DNA of 63,139 bases from an uncultured Clostridia bacterium (GTDB lineage: Bacteria; Bacillota; Clostridia; TANB77; CAG-508), in NCBI GenBank assembly GCA_948502395.1, contig CAOPES010000010.1, positions 1 through 63,139 on the forward strand, written 5' to 3'. Positions 18,707 to 27,148 of the stretch are shown piece by piece. Numbering within the stretch: the stretch's first letter is position 1; each line of letters starts with the position of its first letter. Both the position numbers and the translations under genes were made by a program. The notes below the pieces were generated by a model. The model ran no database searches. It saw only the letters and a program-made list of their open reading frames with translations, and was not told the origin of the DNA.

Positions 18707-20488
18707 TTATTTTATTATAAAAATTTCTGAATTTGCTTGTGTTTTTAAAGTTACATCATTTTCTGTTTCATTTTCAATTTCGACATTATTTAAATCGAAA
18801 TATTTTAACATTTCTTGTCCTTTAACTTCTAATATTTTTTCATCTGGCGTATACAATTTTATTTTATTTATTGTTACTTCTTGTTCTTTTAGAAATACAA
18901 TTTTTAGATTTTCTATACTTCCCATAGCATAATATAATGTTATATTGCCTCCGCTATAAGAGTTTTTAAATTTTTTATATGGTGCCATTTTGTTATATAT
19001 ATTTTCATCTAATAAATAGAATTTTTTTGTTTCTTCAAAATTCATAGCTGAAATTTTTATGCTATCTTTATTTTTTTCATTTACATTGCTAATTTCTATA
19101 TCTAAATAATAGTTTCCTTTTATTCTAATAGAATTTACGTCATAATATACTGCCATTGAACCATTTGGATTATATGAAATTGAAGTTGATAAATCTCCGT
19201 AATAAAGATGTGTATTTGTTGAAACATTTAAAGGCTCTACATATATATCTTTTTTGCCTTGTTCTATTTGCATTGATATGTCTTCGTCCCTTTTTTCCCA
19301 AGCTTGTTTTTGTTGTTTTACTAATTCAAATGTTTCTTTCATCATTGGCATTGCTTTTATTGTGAATACTACTATTGCTAAAATTAATATTATATATTCA
19401 ATAATTTTTATCTTATTATTTACATTTAATATGTGCAAACATTTTAATGCCGAATATACAAAGATGATGTATGGTATAAATGTTACTCTTGTTAAAAATG
19501 TTGGTGATACAACCATTGCTATATATGAAACTACTGCTGTACATAATAAAAATAAAACTTCAAATATTTGCTTATCTTTGAAAAACTCTTTTCTGTTTTT
19601 TATTAGCTTTATTACCATAAATATTATTGAAATAGCTATTATAGCAAATATAAATTTATTTTCCATAATAGTTGTTTTTAACATTATTATAGTATTTTTT
19701 AATCTTTCCAAAAATGTTGGTACTACATCCATAGTTTGGAGTTCCGCCATTTTTCTAACATTACTTCCTGGTGAAAGTATTATTGATAAAAATCCTAATC
19801 CACCACAAATTGCTCCTAAAAATAATGTTTTATTTATTTTCCTGTTCTTTATTAATAAGTATATACTCATTAATCCTATTAGTCCTATTGATATTATTCC
19901 AGTCATTTCGTGTAGTGACGCTAGAATAAAACTTGCTATACAAAATAGTATTAGTTTTGTGTTTTTGAATTCTGTTTCTTTTTCAAATATACCTTCTACT
20001 ATAAATATGTATAGCAATAGCGCAACAGTCGTCCATAAGTAATTTACAGACCCTGCTATCCATAGCACTGTGTCTCCATAGGCTGGTGCAGTACACCATA
20101 GCATTGGAAATAATAATAAGGCAATAGGAATTTTTATCCCTAAATCTTTTTTATTGGGAAATTTTATTAATTCATATATTAATATTACAAAAAATGCGGA
20201 ATTAATTACGCACCTTGCTATGTTATTAAATTGCAAAAATATCATTAGTACTATATGTGTTATAATTCTTCCATTATGCATTGTATATATATTTACTGCT
20301 GATTTGAATATGTCTGATATGCTTACAATTTTTTCTTTTGTTCCATAAATAGATGAATATACAAATTCGTCATGATATATATGTGTATTCAAATTCATTT
20401 TTAGCATACATATAAATGGAATTATTAGTATTATTGCAATTATTATTTTGACTATAACATCTTTATTTCTTATTTTTTTAGCTAACAT
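18707..20488 (-). CDS. Large polytopic membrane protein of the glycan locus (GT-C-like topology)
   Basis: About eleven membrane helices with an early extracytoplasmic loop containing HDEFVYSSIYG and HNGRIITHIVLM, then a C-terminal soluble beta-rich domain of about 180 residues (from LYYGDLSTSISYNPNG). An acidic motif in the first loop is typical of GT-C lipid-sugar transferases and of DUF6056-like proteins; this is a resemblance only. The neighbour at 25549-27141 has the same plan (FDDYGYASLSYAY, GGRMLFLTLE), so the two may be distant paralogues. AAAAAGGAG precedes the ATG and a promoter lies upstream. Confidence 0.65.
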   Translation of the reverse strand: MLAKKIRNKDVIVKIIIAIILIIPFICMLKMNLNTHIYHDEFVYSSIYGTKEKIVSISDIFKSAVNIYTMHNGRIITHIVLMIFLQFNNIARCVINSAFFVILIYELIKFPNKKDLGIKIPIALLLFPMLWCTAPAYGDTVLWIAGSVNYLWTTVALLLYIFIVEGIFEKETEFKNTKLILFCIASFILASLHEMTGIISIGLIGLMSIYLLIKNRKINKTLFLGAICGGLGFLSIILSPGSNVRKMAELQTMDVVPTFLERLKNTIIMLKTTIMENKFIFAIIAISIIFMVIKLIKNRKEFFKDKQIFEVLFLLCTAVVSYIAMVVSPTFLTRVTFIPYIIFVYSALKCLHILNVNNKIKIIEYIILILAIVVFTIKAMPMMKETFELVKQQKQAWEKRDEDISMQIEQGKKDIYVEPLNVSTNTHLYYGDLSTSISYNPNGSMAVYYDVNSIRIKGNYYLDIEISNVNEKNKDSIKISAMNFEETKKFYLLDENIYNKMAPYKKFKNSYSGGNITLYYAMGSIENLKIVFLKEQEVTINKIKLYTPDEKILEVKGQEMLKYFDLNNVEIENETENDVTLKTQANSEIFIIK

Positions 20489-20517
20489 ATTGTTCTCCTT
20501 TTTACAATTATGTTAGC

Positions 20518-20546
20518 ATTGTATTATATACTTACATATATGTCAA
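20518..20546 (-). promoter_or_regulatory. Promoter for the 20488-17231 membrane-protein pair
   Basis: Minus-strand TTGACA (20541-20546), 17-base spacer and TACAAT (20518-20523), 30 bases before the start. It makes the pair independent of the terminator just upstream. Confidence 0.65.
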
Positions 20547-20550
20547 TAAC

Positions 20551-20576
20551 AAAAAAGCACTGCAATAGTGCTTTTT
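20551..20576. terminator. Terminator after the lectin-glucosaminidase gene
   Basis: AAAAAGCACT / AGTGCTTTTT stem with a five-base loop, just past the stop at 20582 on the minus strand. Confidence 0.8.
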
Positions 20577-20581
20577 GTTTA

Positions 20582-23500
20582 TTATCTTTTAGGTACTGGT
20601 GAATCTGCTGCTGGCATATTATCAAAAATTGGAATAAGGAATTCAAATTGGCAATCTAATAATCCTTGGCTTTTATATGATTTATATATTCTATTTCCTT
20701 CATCATTTGCTGCTCTAATGTTTTGCATATATTGATGTTCATATAACGGACTACTTATTACATTATATTTTTGGAAATACAATGTTGATTGTCCTTTGCT
20801 TATGTAATTCTTCTTTAAGAATTCCGCACCACCTTTTATTGATGCTTCTGGTGTAAACCATTGCCTTGCATATGCGTATTTTGCTCCTGCAATTATTCCA
20901 GCTTCTGTATTTCCAGTTACTGCTATATTATATAGGTTATATACTTTTCTTCCCATATACATATATCCATTCATTACTCCACGGCCATCACTACCTTGTT
21001 CATGTAATATTCTTGATGTAATATGGAATGGGCTAATATTTTGTTCTCTTGCCGCTTCTAGTATTGCTTTTATATATGAGTCAGAATTCAAAAATGTTCC
21101 TTCAACCATTTTTGCTATGTCTTGATATGTTCCAGATGATGAACCTAGGTTTTGGAATTGGAATATCCACTCTTCTTCTAAGCTATTTCTTGGATCCATC
21201 ATATAGGCTATTCCTTTTTTAGATGCTCTATACCAAGTTTGGCTTACATCATATTTATTATCATCTTCACTAGATTTCCATTCATTTAGCCATGGTGCTT
21301 GTATTAAGCATCTTGGTGTTCCACCTTCACTAAATCCATATTCGTTATTTATTACGGTATTCCAGTCTAAGCCTGTGTATACTACTCTTATCTTCCAGTT
21401 TGGATATTTTCTTTTTAGCTGGTCAAGTCTTGCTTTGTATCCCGGATATTTTGAATTATCTATACTTGAATAGTCTAAAACATTTTTAGGTACTATTTGC
21501 GTTTTTACAAATACAAATTTTTGTGCTTCTGTTCCATTGCTTCTGTATATTTGTACATTTGTTCCATTATTTGTACTTCCATTATCAACATCTAATACTA
21601 ATCCCCCACATTGTGAAACTATATTATATGTTCCGTCTCCAAGGTCTTCTATTTTCCATTTTTGCGCATTTGTTCCATTAGCATCGTATTGATGTACATT
21701 AGTACGATTTGTTGCATATCCACCTTCAACATCAAGAAATTTTCCTGAATGTACAGATTGTATAGTATAATTTTTTTCATTTTTATTATAAGTTACCATG
21801 AATTTTTGTTGGTTAACATTGTCTCTTGTCCAAATTTGCACATTTGCGTGATTGTCAAAACTTCCAGCTGATATATCTAATACTTTATTTGCATCTTTTG
21901 ACATTTGAATTTCATATACACCATCATCAATTGCTGGCTCTTCCATTTTTTCAAATATAAATTTTTGTGCATTTGTTTCGTTTTTTGAGTATACGTGAAC
22001 ATTTGTTCCGTTCTCTGCTTGTCCATTTTGAATGTCTAAATATAAATAATTACATTTTGAAATTATATTATAATAACCATCGGCTGTTTCTTTTATAATC
22101 CATTGTTGCGGTTCTATATTATTTGGTTTATATTGTTTTACATTAGTTCCAATTCTTTGTGAACCATCATCTACGTCCAAAGATTTTCTAGAATGAACTG
22201 GTCTAATTGAATATAAACCATTACCTATATATTTTATATAAAATCTTTGTTGCTTAACATTTGTATCTGTCCATATTTGTAAATTAGCATAATCTTCTTT
22301 GCTTCCCCCAGAAATGTCTAATACCATTTGTGGATTTAGAGTTGTTTTTATTTTATAAATTCCATCACTTATGGTTTGTTTTCCTTGTTCATCTACTCTT
22401 ATAAATTTAAATTTTTGAGCATCACTTCCATTGTCTTCATACATATGTATATTTGTTCCGTTTTCTGTTCTTGCATTGTAGACATCTACATTTAAGTCGT
22501 TGAGTTTTGATATTATTGAATAATACCCATTTTCTAATTCTTTTATTATCCATTGTTGTGCTTCTGTTCCATTGTTATTATGTACTTGAACATTTGAACA
22601 TATTTCTAGACTTCCACCTTTTACATCTAGCATTTTTCCTGTGTTTAATACTTGTATTGTGTAGTAGCCATCACCTATATATTTTATATTAAATCTTTCA
22701 TCATACTCATTTGTAGTTGACCATAACTCTACATTTGAATTACTATTAGCACTAAGAGCCATCCTAGAATTAAGTGCTGAAACGATTTTATATTGTCCAT
22801 CTTCTATTGTTTTCTTTCTTTGTATTTTATGTACTTTTTCAAATGTAAATTTTTGTGCTTCTGTTCCATTTCCTTCATATATTTGCACATTAGTTCCATT
22901 TTCAAATTTTCCGTCTGCTATATCTAAGTATAATTCACTTTTCCATGATATTATTGAATATTTATTGTTTCCTTCGTCTTTAATTATCCACTTTTGTGCT
23001 GATGTACTATTTTCTTTATGTGCTTGCACATTTGTTCTGTTTTCTGTATCTCCATTAGCTACATCAAATACTTTGTTTTCTTTTTTATTTTCTATTGTAT
23101 AATATCCATCAGTTATATATTCAATATAAAATCTTTGATTATCTTTATTAGTTCTTTGGTTTATTTGTATATTAGACTTACTACTATCAACTTCTAAAAC
23201 TTTTGATGCATCTTTTGCAGTTTTTATGTAGTATTCTCCATTTGGTATTGTTTGTTTACCTTCAATTACTGATATTTTTTTAAATTTAAATCTTTGTGCT
23301 TTAGTTCCATTATTTACATATACTTGAAGATTAGTACCATCGTTAGTAAAACCACCTTCGATATCTAGACATAATCCGCCAATATCTGAAACTATTGAAT
23401 ATTCACCATTTCCTTCGTCTTTTATAAGCCATTTTTGTGCAGATGTTCCATTTGCTGTATGTGCTTTTACATTTGTTCCTGCTGTATTTATACCACCTGC

Positions 23501-24007
23501 TACATCTAAAACTTGATTATTTTCTAATACCTGTATTGTATAATATCCATTTTCTATGTGAACAATTTTAAATTTTTGCGTTTTAGAATTTAATCTTTTA
23601 TTTATTACCATATTGAAACTTTGGTCCATTGTTATTAGCTTAGTATCATCTTTTGCTGAAGCTATTTCATATATGCCATCTTCTATTGCTTTTTCTTCCA
23701 TAATTTTATTTTGCATTACAGGTTGGCTTTCTGAATTTAATGATGTTTCTTCGTTTTCATCATCTGCTTTAATTTCTTGCTCAGTTTCTTGTTCCTGTTC
23801 TTCGTCTAGTGTATCTGTTGACATATCTGCATTTTCTTCTTCCTTTAGATTCTCATTTTCAGTTACGTCTTCATTGTCTTCTAGTTTTTCATCTTCTACT
23901 TGCTCTTCTTTGCTTGCTTCATATGCATATATTGTTGGGAAAATAACATTTAAGAACATTGTACATAATATTACAATTGTTATTATTTTTAGTACACTTT
24001 CTTTCAT
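20582..24007 (-). CDS. Secreted wall hydrolase: five ricin-type lectin domains plus glucosaminidase
   Basis: Exported 1141-residue protein. A signal peptide (VLKIITIVILCTMFLNVIF) is followed by an acidic Glu-rich linker to about residue 100. Then come five ricin B-lectin (beta-trefoil) domains of about 140 residues. Each opens with I-x-x-G-x-Y and carries two QKW/QKF motifs, for example GTNVQIYRSNGTEAQKFVF. The last 260 residues form a glucosaminidase-like domain with SRILHEQGSDGRGVMNGY. The ATG at 24007 has AAGGAGGAG seven bases upstream; the longer frame to 24028 is not preferred. It lies inside the glycan locus and ends at a terminator. The lectin array probably binds wall or host glycans; that is inference. 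A smaller relative is at 10623-12335. Confidence 0.85.
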   Translation of the reverse strand: MKESVLKIITIVILCTMFLNVIFPTIYAYEASKEEQVEDEKLEDNEDVTENENLKEEENADMSTDTLDEEQEQETEQEIKADDENEETSLNSESQPVMQNKIMEEKAIEDGIYEIASAKDDTKLITMDQSFNMVINKRLNSKTQKFKIVHIENGYYTIQVLENNQVLDVAGGINTAGTNVKAHTANGTSAQKWLIKDEGNGEYSIVSDIGGLCLDIEGGFTNDGTNLQVYVNNGTKAQRFKFKKISVIEGKQTIPNGEYYIKTAKDASKVLEVDSSKSNIQINQRTNKDNQRFYIEYITDGYYTIENKKENKVFDVANGDTENRTNVQAHKENSTSAQKWIIKDEGNNKYSIISWKSELYLDIADGKFENGTNVQIYEGNGTEAQKFTFEKVHKIQRKKTIEDGQYKIVSALNSRMALSANSNSNVELWSTTNEYDERFNIKYIGDGYYTIQVLNTGKMLDVKGGSLEICSNVQVHNNNGTEAQQWIIKELENGYYSIISKLNDLNVDVYNARTENGTNIHMYEDNGSDAQKFKFIRVDEQGKQTISDGIYKIKTTLNPQMVLDISGGSKEDYANLQIWTDTNVKQQRFYIKYIGNGLYSIRPVHSRKSLDVDDGSQRIGTNVKQYKPNNIEPQQWIIKETADGYYNIISKCNYLYLDIQNGQAENGTNVHVYSKNETNAQKFIFEKMEEPAIDDGVYEIQMSKDANKVLDISAGSFDNHANVQIWTRDNVNQQKFMVTYNKNEKNYTIQSVHSGKFLDVEGGYATNRTNVHQYDANGTNAQKWKIEDLGDGTYNIVSQCGGLVLDVDNGSTNNGTNVQIYRSNGTEAQKFVFVKTQIVPKNVLDYSSIDNSKYPGYKARLDQLKRKYPNWKIRVVYTGLDWNTVINNEYGFSEGGTPRCLIQAPWLNEWKSSEDDNKYDVSQTWYRASKKGIAYMMDPRNSLEEEWIFQFQNLGSSSGTYQDIAKMVEGTFLNSDSYIKAILEAAREQNISPFHITSRILHEQGSDGRGVMNGYMYMGRKVYNLYNIAVTGNTEAGIIAGAKYAYARQWFTPEASIKGGAEFLKKNYISKGQSTLYFQKYNVISSPLYEHQYMQNIRAANDEGNRIYKSYKSQGLLDCQFEFLIPIFDNMPAADSPVPKR

Positions 24008-24095
24008 ATACTCCTCCTTTTTATTCATTCGTTCAATATTATTGTATAAAATATTTCATTTGTTTACAATGGTTATTCTTTCCTTGTCTGAGAAT

Positions 24096-24539
24096 TTATT
24101 CCTTATCTTTTTTATCTTTAAATACTACTAGTTTACTTAGTACATAGTTCATAATAATGATTAACACTTGTGCAACTAATGTCCAAATTACAACCCACAT
24201 ATCTGTATTTAATCCTAACAGTGTTACAAATACAAACATTATCAACATTTCTAATCCTAATGTTGCTAACCTTGAACTAAAAAATTTAAACATTTCTAAT
24301 ATAATTTTTTTTGATTTACTTTCAAATACCCAAATACGATTAGTAACATATGCAAATGCACATGCTACTATCCAAGATATTATTACAGCTATTTGTAATT
24401 GAACGCTATTTTTTGCGTCTAGAATTGTAAATAATAATAAATATTTAGTGGCAAGACTAACCACTGTTGTTAACACTCCAAATATTAAGTAATTTATTAT
24501 TTCTTTGTTTTTTATATATAATTCTTTTATTTTATCCAT
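24096..24539 (-). CDS. GtrA-family membrane protein
   Basis: A 147-residue protein with four predicted helices and the family start NYLIFGVLTTVVSLATKYLL. GtrA proteins are thought to flip or help transfer polyprenyl-linked sugars across the membrane. It ends with a lysine-rich cytoplasmic tail (VVFKDKKDKE). It lies 42 bases after the GT2 gene at 24582-25523, which makes the lipid-linked sugar in the usual GtrA-GtrB pairing. This pairing supports both calls. Confidence 0.88.
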   Translation of the reverse strand: MDKIKELYIKNKEIINYLIFGVLTTVVSLATKYLLLFTILDAKNSVQLQIAVIISWIVACAFAYVTNRIWVFESKSKKIILEMFKFFSSRLATLGLEMLIMFVFVTLLGLNTDMWVVIWTLVAQVLIIIMNYVLSKLVVFKDKKDKE

Positions 24540-24581
24540 TTTTTACTTTTCTCCCTATTTGCTTTTTCAATTTCCTAAGCT

Positions 24582-25523
24582 TTATATATCTTTTTCTGTT
24601 TCTTTTATAATATAAATTGGTCTTTGTTTTATTTCTAGATATGTTTTTGCTAAGTATTGTCCTATTACTCCTAAAGAAAATAATTGTATTCCACTAACAA
24701 AGAATATAATGCATATCATTGATGGCCATCCGCTAGTTGGGTCTCCTAATACTAGTGTTTTTATAATAATTAATATTATTAATAAAAATGATATTAAGCA
24801 AAATAATAATCCTATTACAGATGATATTACTAATGGTACTGTTGAAAATGCTGTTATTCCTTCTATCGCATATTTAAATAATTTCCAGAATGACCATTTT
24901 GTCTCTCCTGCTACTCTTTCTACATTTTCATATTCTAGCCATTTAGTTTTATACCCAACAAAACTAAATAGTCCTTTTGAAAAACGGTTATACTCTTTCA
25001 TAGATATAATACTGTCTACCACTTGTCTTGTCATTAATCTGTAATCTCTTGCACCGTCTACCATTTCTACATTTGACATTTTATTTATTAGTTTATAAAA
25101 CATTCTTGCAAAGAAACTACGAATAGGTGGCTCTCCTTTTCTTGTTACACGTCTTGTTCCTACTTGGTCATATCCTTCTTTTTTTATAGTATCATACATT
25201 TCTCTAAGTAGTGCTGGTGGGTCTTGTAAATCTGCGTCCATTAATGTTATATAGTCTCCTTCTGCTGCTTCAAGCCCAGCAAGCATCGCTGATTCTTTAC
25301 CAAAATTTCTAGAAAATGATATAAATCTAACTTTGCTATCTTCTTTTGCTAGTTTTTTCATTACTTCAAGTGTTTTATCTTTTGATCCATCATTTACAAA
25401 AATATATTCAAATTCTGTTTCGTTTTCAAAATCTGCTTTTCTTACTCTTTCCATTTCTTCGTAAAATAATGGTAAACTTTCTTCTTCATTATAACAAGAA
25501 ACAATTACTGATATTTTTTCCAT
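24582..25523 (-). CDS. Polyprenyl-phosphate glycosyltransferase (GtrB/DPM1-like GT2)
   Basis: GT-A family 2 transferase that loads a sugar on undecaprenyl phosphate. Start ISVIVSCYNEEESLPLFYEEM, nucleotide-binding FVNDGSKDKTLEVM, metal-site LMDADLQDPP and GARDYRLMTRQVV are typical of GtrB. Two C-terminal membrane helices (about residues 228-290) anchor it. At 313 residues the length is as expected. A ribosome site (AAGGAGAA) precedes the ATG. It belongs with the adjacent gtrA-like gene. Confidence 0.92.
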   Translation of the reverse strand: MEKISVIVSCYNEEESLPLFYEEMERVRKADFENETEFEYIFVNDGSKDKTLEVMKKLAKEDSKVRFISFSRNFGKESAMLAGLEAAEGDYITLMDADLQDPPALLREMYDTIKKEGYDQVGTRRVTRKGEPPIRSFFARMFYKLINKMSNVEMVDGARDYRLMTRQVVDSIISMKEYNRFSKGLFSFVGYKTKWLEYENVERVAGETKWSFWKLFKYAIEGITAFSTVPLVISSVIGLLFCLISFLLIILIIIKTLVLGDPTSGWPSMICIIFFVSGIQLFSLGVIGQYLAKTYLEIKQRPIYIIKETEKDI

Positions 25524-25548
25524 TTTTATTCTCCTTATATATTACATT

Positions 25549-27141
25549 TTATTCTTCATATTGAATTTCAATTTCAGCAGGCAAATCATAATATTCACAA
25601 ATATAGGTTTTTATCATTGAAATTCCTTGATATAGTTGGTCATAGCCATATCTATCATCTTTCAATTTTTTTAATGTTACTTTTTCTATTTTTTCTCCCG
25701 TGTCTATCTTTTGTTTTGTTTCAAGTAATTTTGTATCATTATATTGATTTACACTTATATTTGCATGATATCCTTTTGTTATACGATAACTATTTAAACA
25801 ACAAATAATGATAATAGGAATTGCTAAATAGTAATATACTTGTTTATATTCTAATCTAATATCTATTAATATTTTAATCATCAATAAATTCATTAACACT
25901 TCGAATATAATAGCTGATCTTTCTGGAAATCCAGGTGCTACTAACATACACACTTGTGATATTATTCCAGCATACAAAATTGCAACAAAATAAATATGTT
26001 TTTTGTTCCAAAAATAAACTGATAAACTGTAAAACATAAGTATTACTTGAAGTATAGATAATACAATACTTCCATATGTTTTTATTTTATTTTGGCTTTC
26101 TTGTAATAATGTTCCAAAATATCCATCAGGACATATAAAGCTAAGACCTAAGATTATAACAATTGAAATACAAGAAATATGATTAAGCCATTTCATTCCC
26201 TTTTTTTCTTTTACATTTTTAAATGAACAATATGCTACTGATGAGAAAAATAGTAATGAGAAAATTTTAGTTGCTCCATTAAAATTTTTAATTACAATTG
26301 GTTTATATGCTCCTATTGTTCTTTGTATAAATGGCTTCTCATAAAATCCCCCACTAGAAAGACTTGATTTTCTTGCTTCATTTCCCGGTGCTAACATCAA
26401 AATTGCAAATCCTAGTAGTGCCACTAAACACATTATTATATCTAACTTACTAATTTTTTTATTTTTTACAGTATTGTAAATTGTTAAAATCGCTATCAAG
26501 GTTATTGCAGCAATGGCTACTTGTTCTTGTGAAAAAGTAGCTGCAAAAATCGCAATTCCCATTGCTACAACATAAACAAACTTTATCATTTTGTTTTTTA
26601 AATTACTGTTTTCTTTATATTTTATATATAGATATAAAAATAGCAAGAAAGATACTAATGGGAATACATATAAAACTGATGCTGATATCCAAAATATTCC
26701 TGAACGAAATACAGCAATTTCAATAACTCCATAACTGATTATTGATAATATAGCAAGTTTTATACTTCCTTCTTTTAATTTAAATAATCTTTTTAATATT
26801 AAATATGTTAAAACTGCAATTCCTAAAATGACTATACTTTGTATTATGCGAAATCCCTGCAAGCCTAAATAATGTACAAATATAATTTCAAGAGTTAAGA
26901 ATAGCATTCTTCCTCCCCATATATTATAATGCCCTTGTGCAAATTGCATAATATCACTAAAATTATATTGTAATCCCTTTACATGTTCTACATTATAAGC
27001 ATAACTTAAAGATGCATAACCATAATCATCAAAATATAAATATAGTCCTTGATGTTGATAAATCAAAAATATCAAAAATAATAAAAATAGAAATATTATT
27101 AAGCAACTTTTTTTATTTAATAATTTTTTTATATTTTCCAT
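25549..27141 (-). CDS. Polytopic membrane protein of the glycan locus
   Basis: A 530-residue protein with eleven or so membrane helices and a soluble C-terminal segment of about 65 residues. The first external loop has YFDDYGYASLSYAYN, an acidic pair that fits GT-C transferases. A later loop contains APGNEARKSSL, echoed as SPGSNVRKM in the 18707-20488 protein. These matches suggest one family of unknown function, perhaps DUF6056-like. It is seven bases downstream of the GT2-WbsX gene and 25 upstream of gtrB, so one operon. Confidence 0.65.
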   Translation of the reverse strand: MENIKKLLNKKSCLIIFLFLLFLIFLIYQHQGLYLYFDDYGYASLSYAYNVEHVKGLQYNFSDIMQFAQGHYNIWGGRMLFLTLEIIFVHYLGLQGFRIIQSIVILGIAVLTYLILKRLFKLKEGSIKLAILSIISYGVIEIAVFRSGIFWISASVLYVFPLVSFLLFLYLYIKYKENSNLKNKMIKFVYVVAMGIAIFAATFSQEQVAIAAITLIAILTIYNTVKNKKISKLDIIMCLVALLGFAILMLAPGNEARKSSLSSGGFYEKPFIQRTIGAYKPIVIKNFNGATKIFSLLFFSSVAYCSFKNVKEKKGMKWLNHISCISIVIILGLSFICPDGYFGTLLQESQNKIKTYGSIVLSILQVILMFYSLSVYFWNKKHIYFVAILYAGIISQVCMLVAPGFPERSAIIFEVLMNLLMIKILIDIRLEYKQVYYYLAIPIIIICCLNSYRITKGYHANISVNQYNDTKLLETKQKIDTGEKIEKVTLKKLKDDRYGYDQLYQGISMIKTYICEYYDLPAEIEIQYEE

Positions 27142-27148
27142 ATTTATC

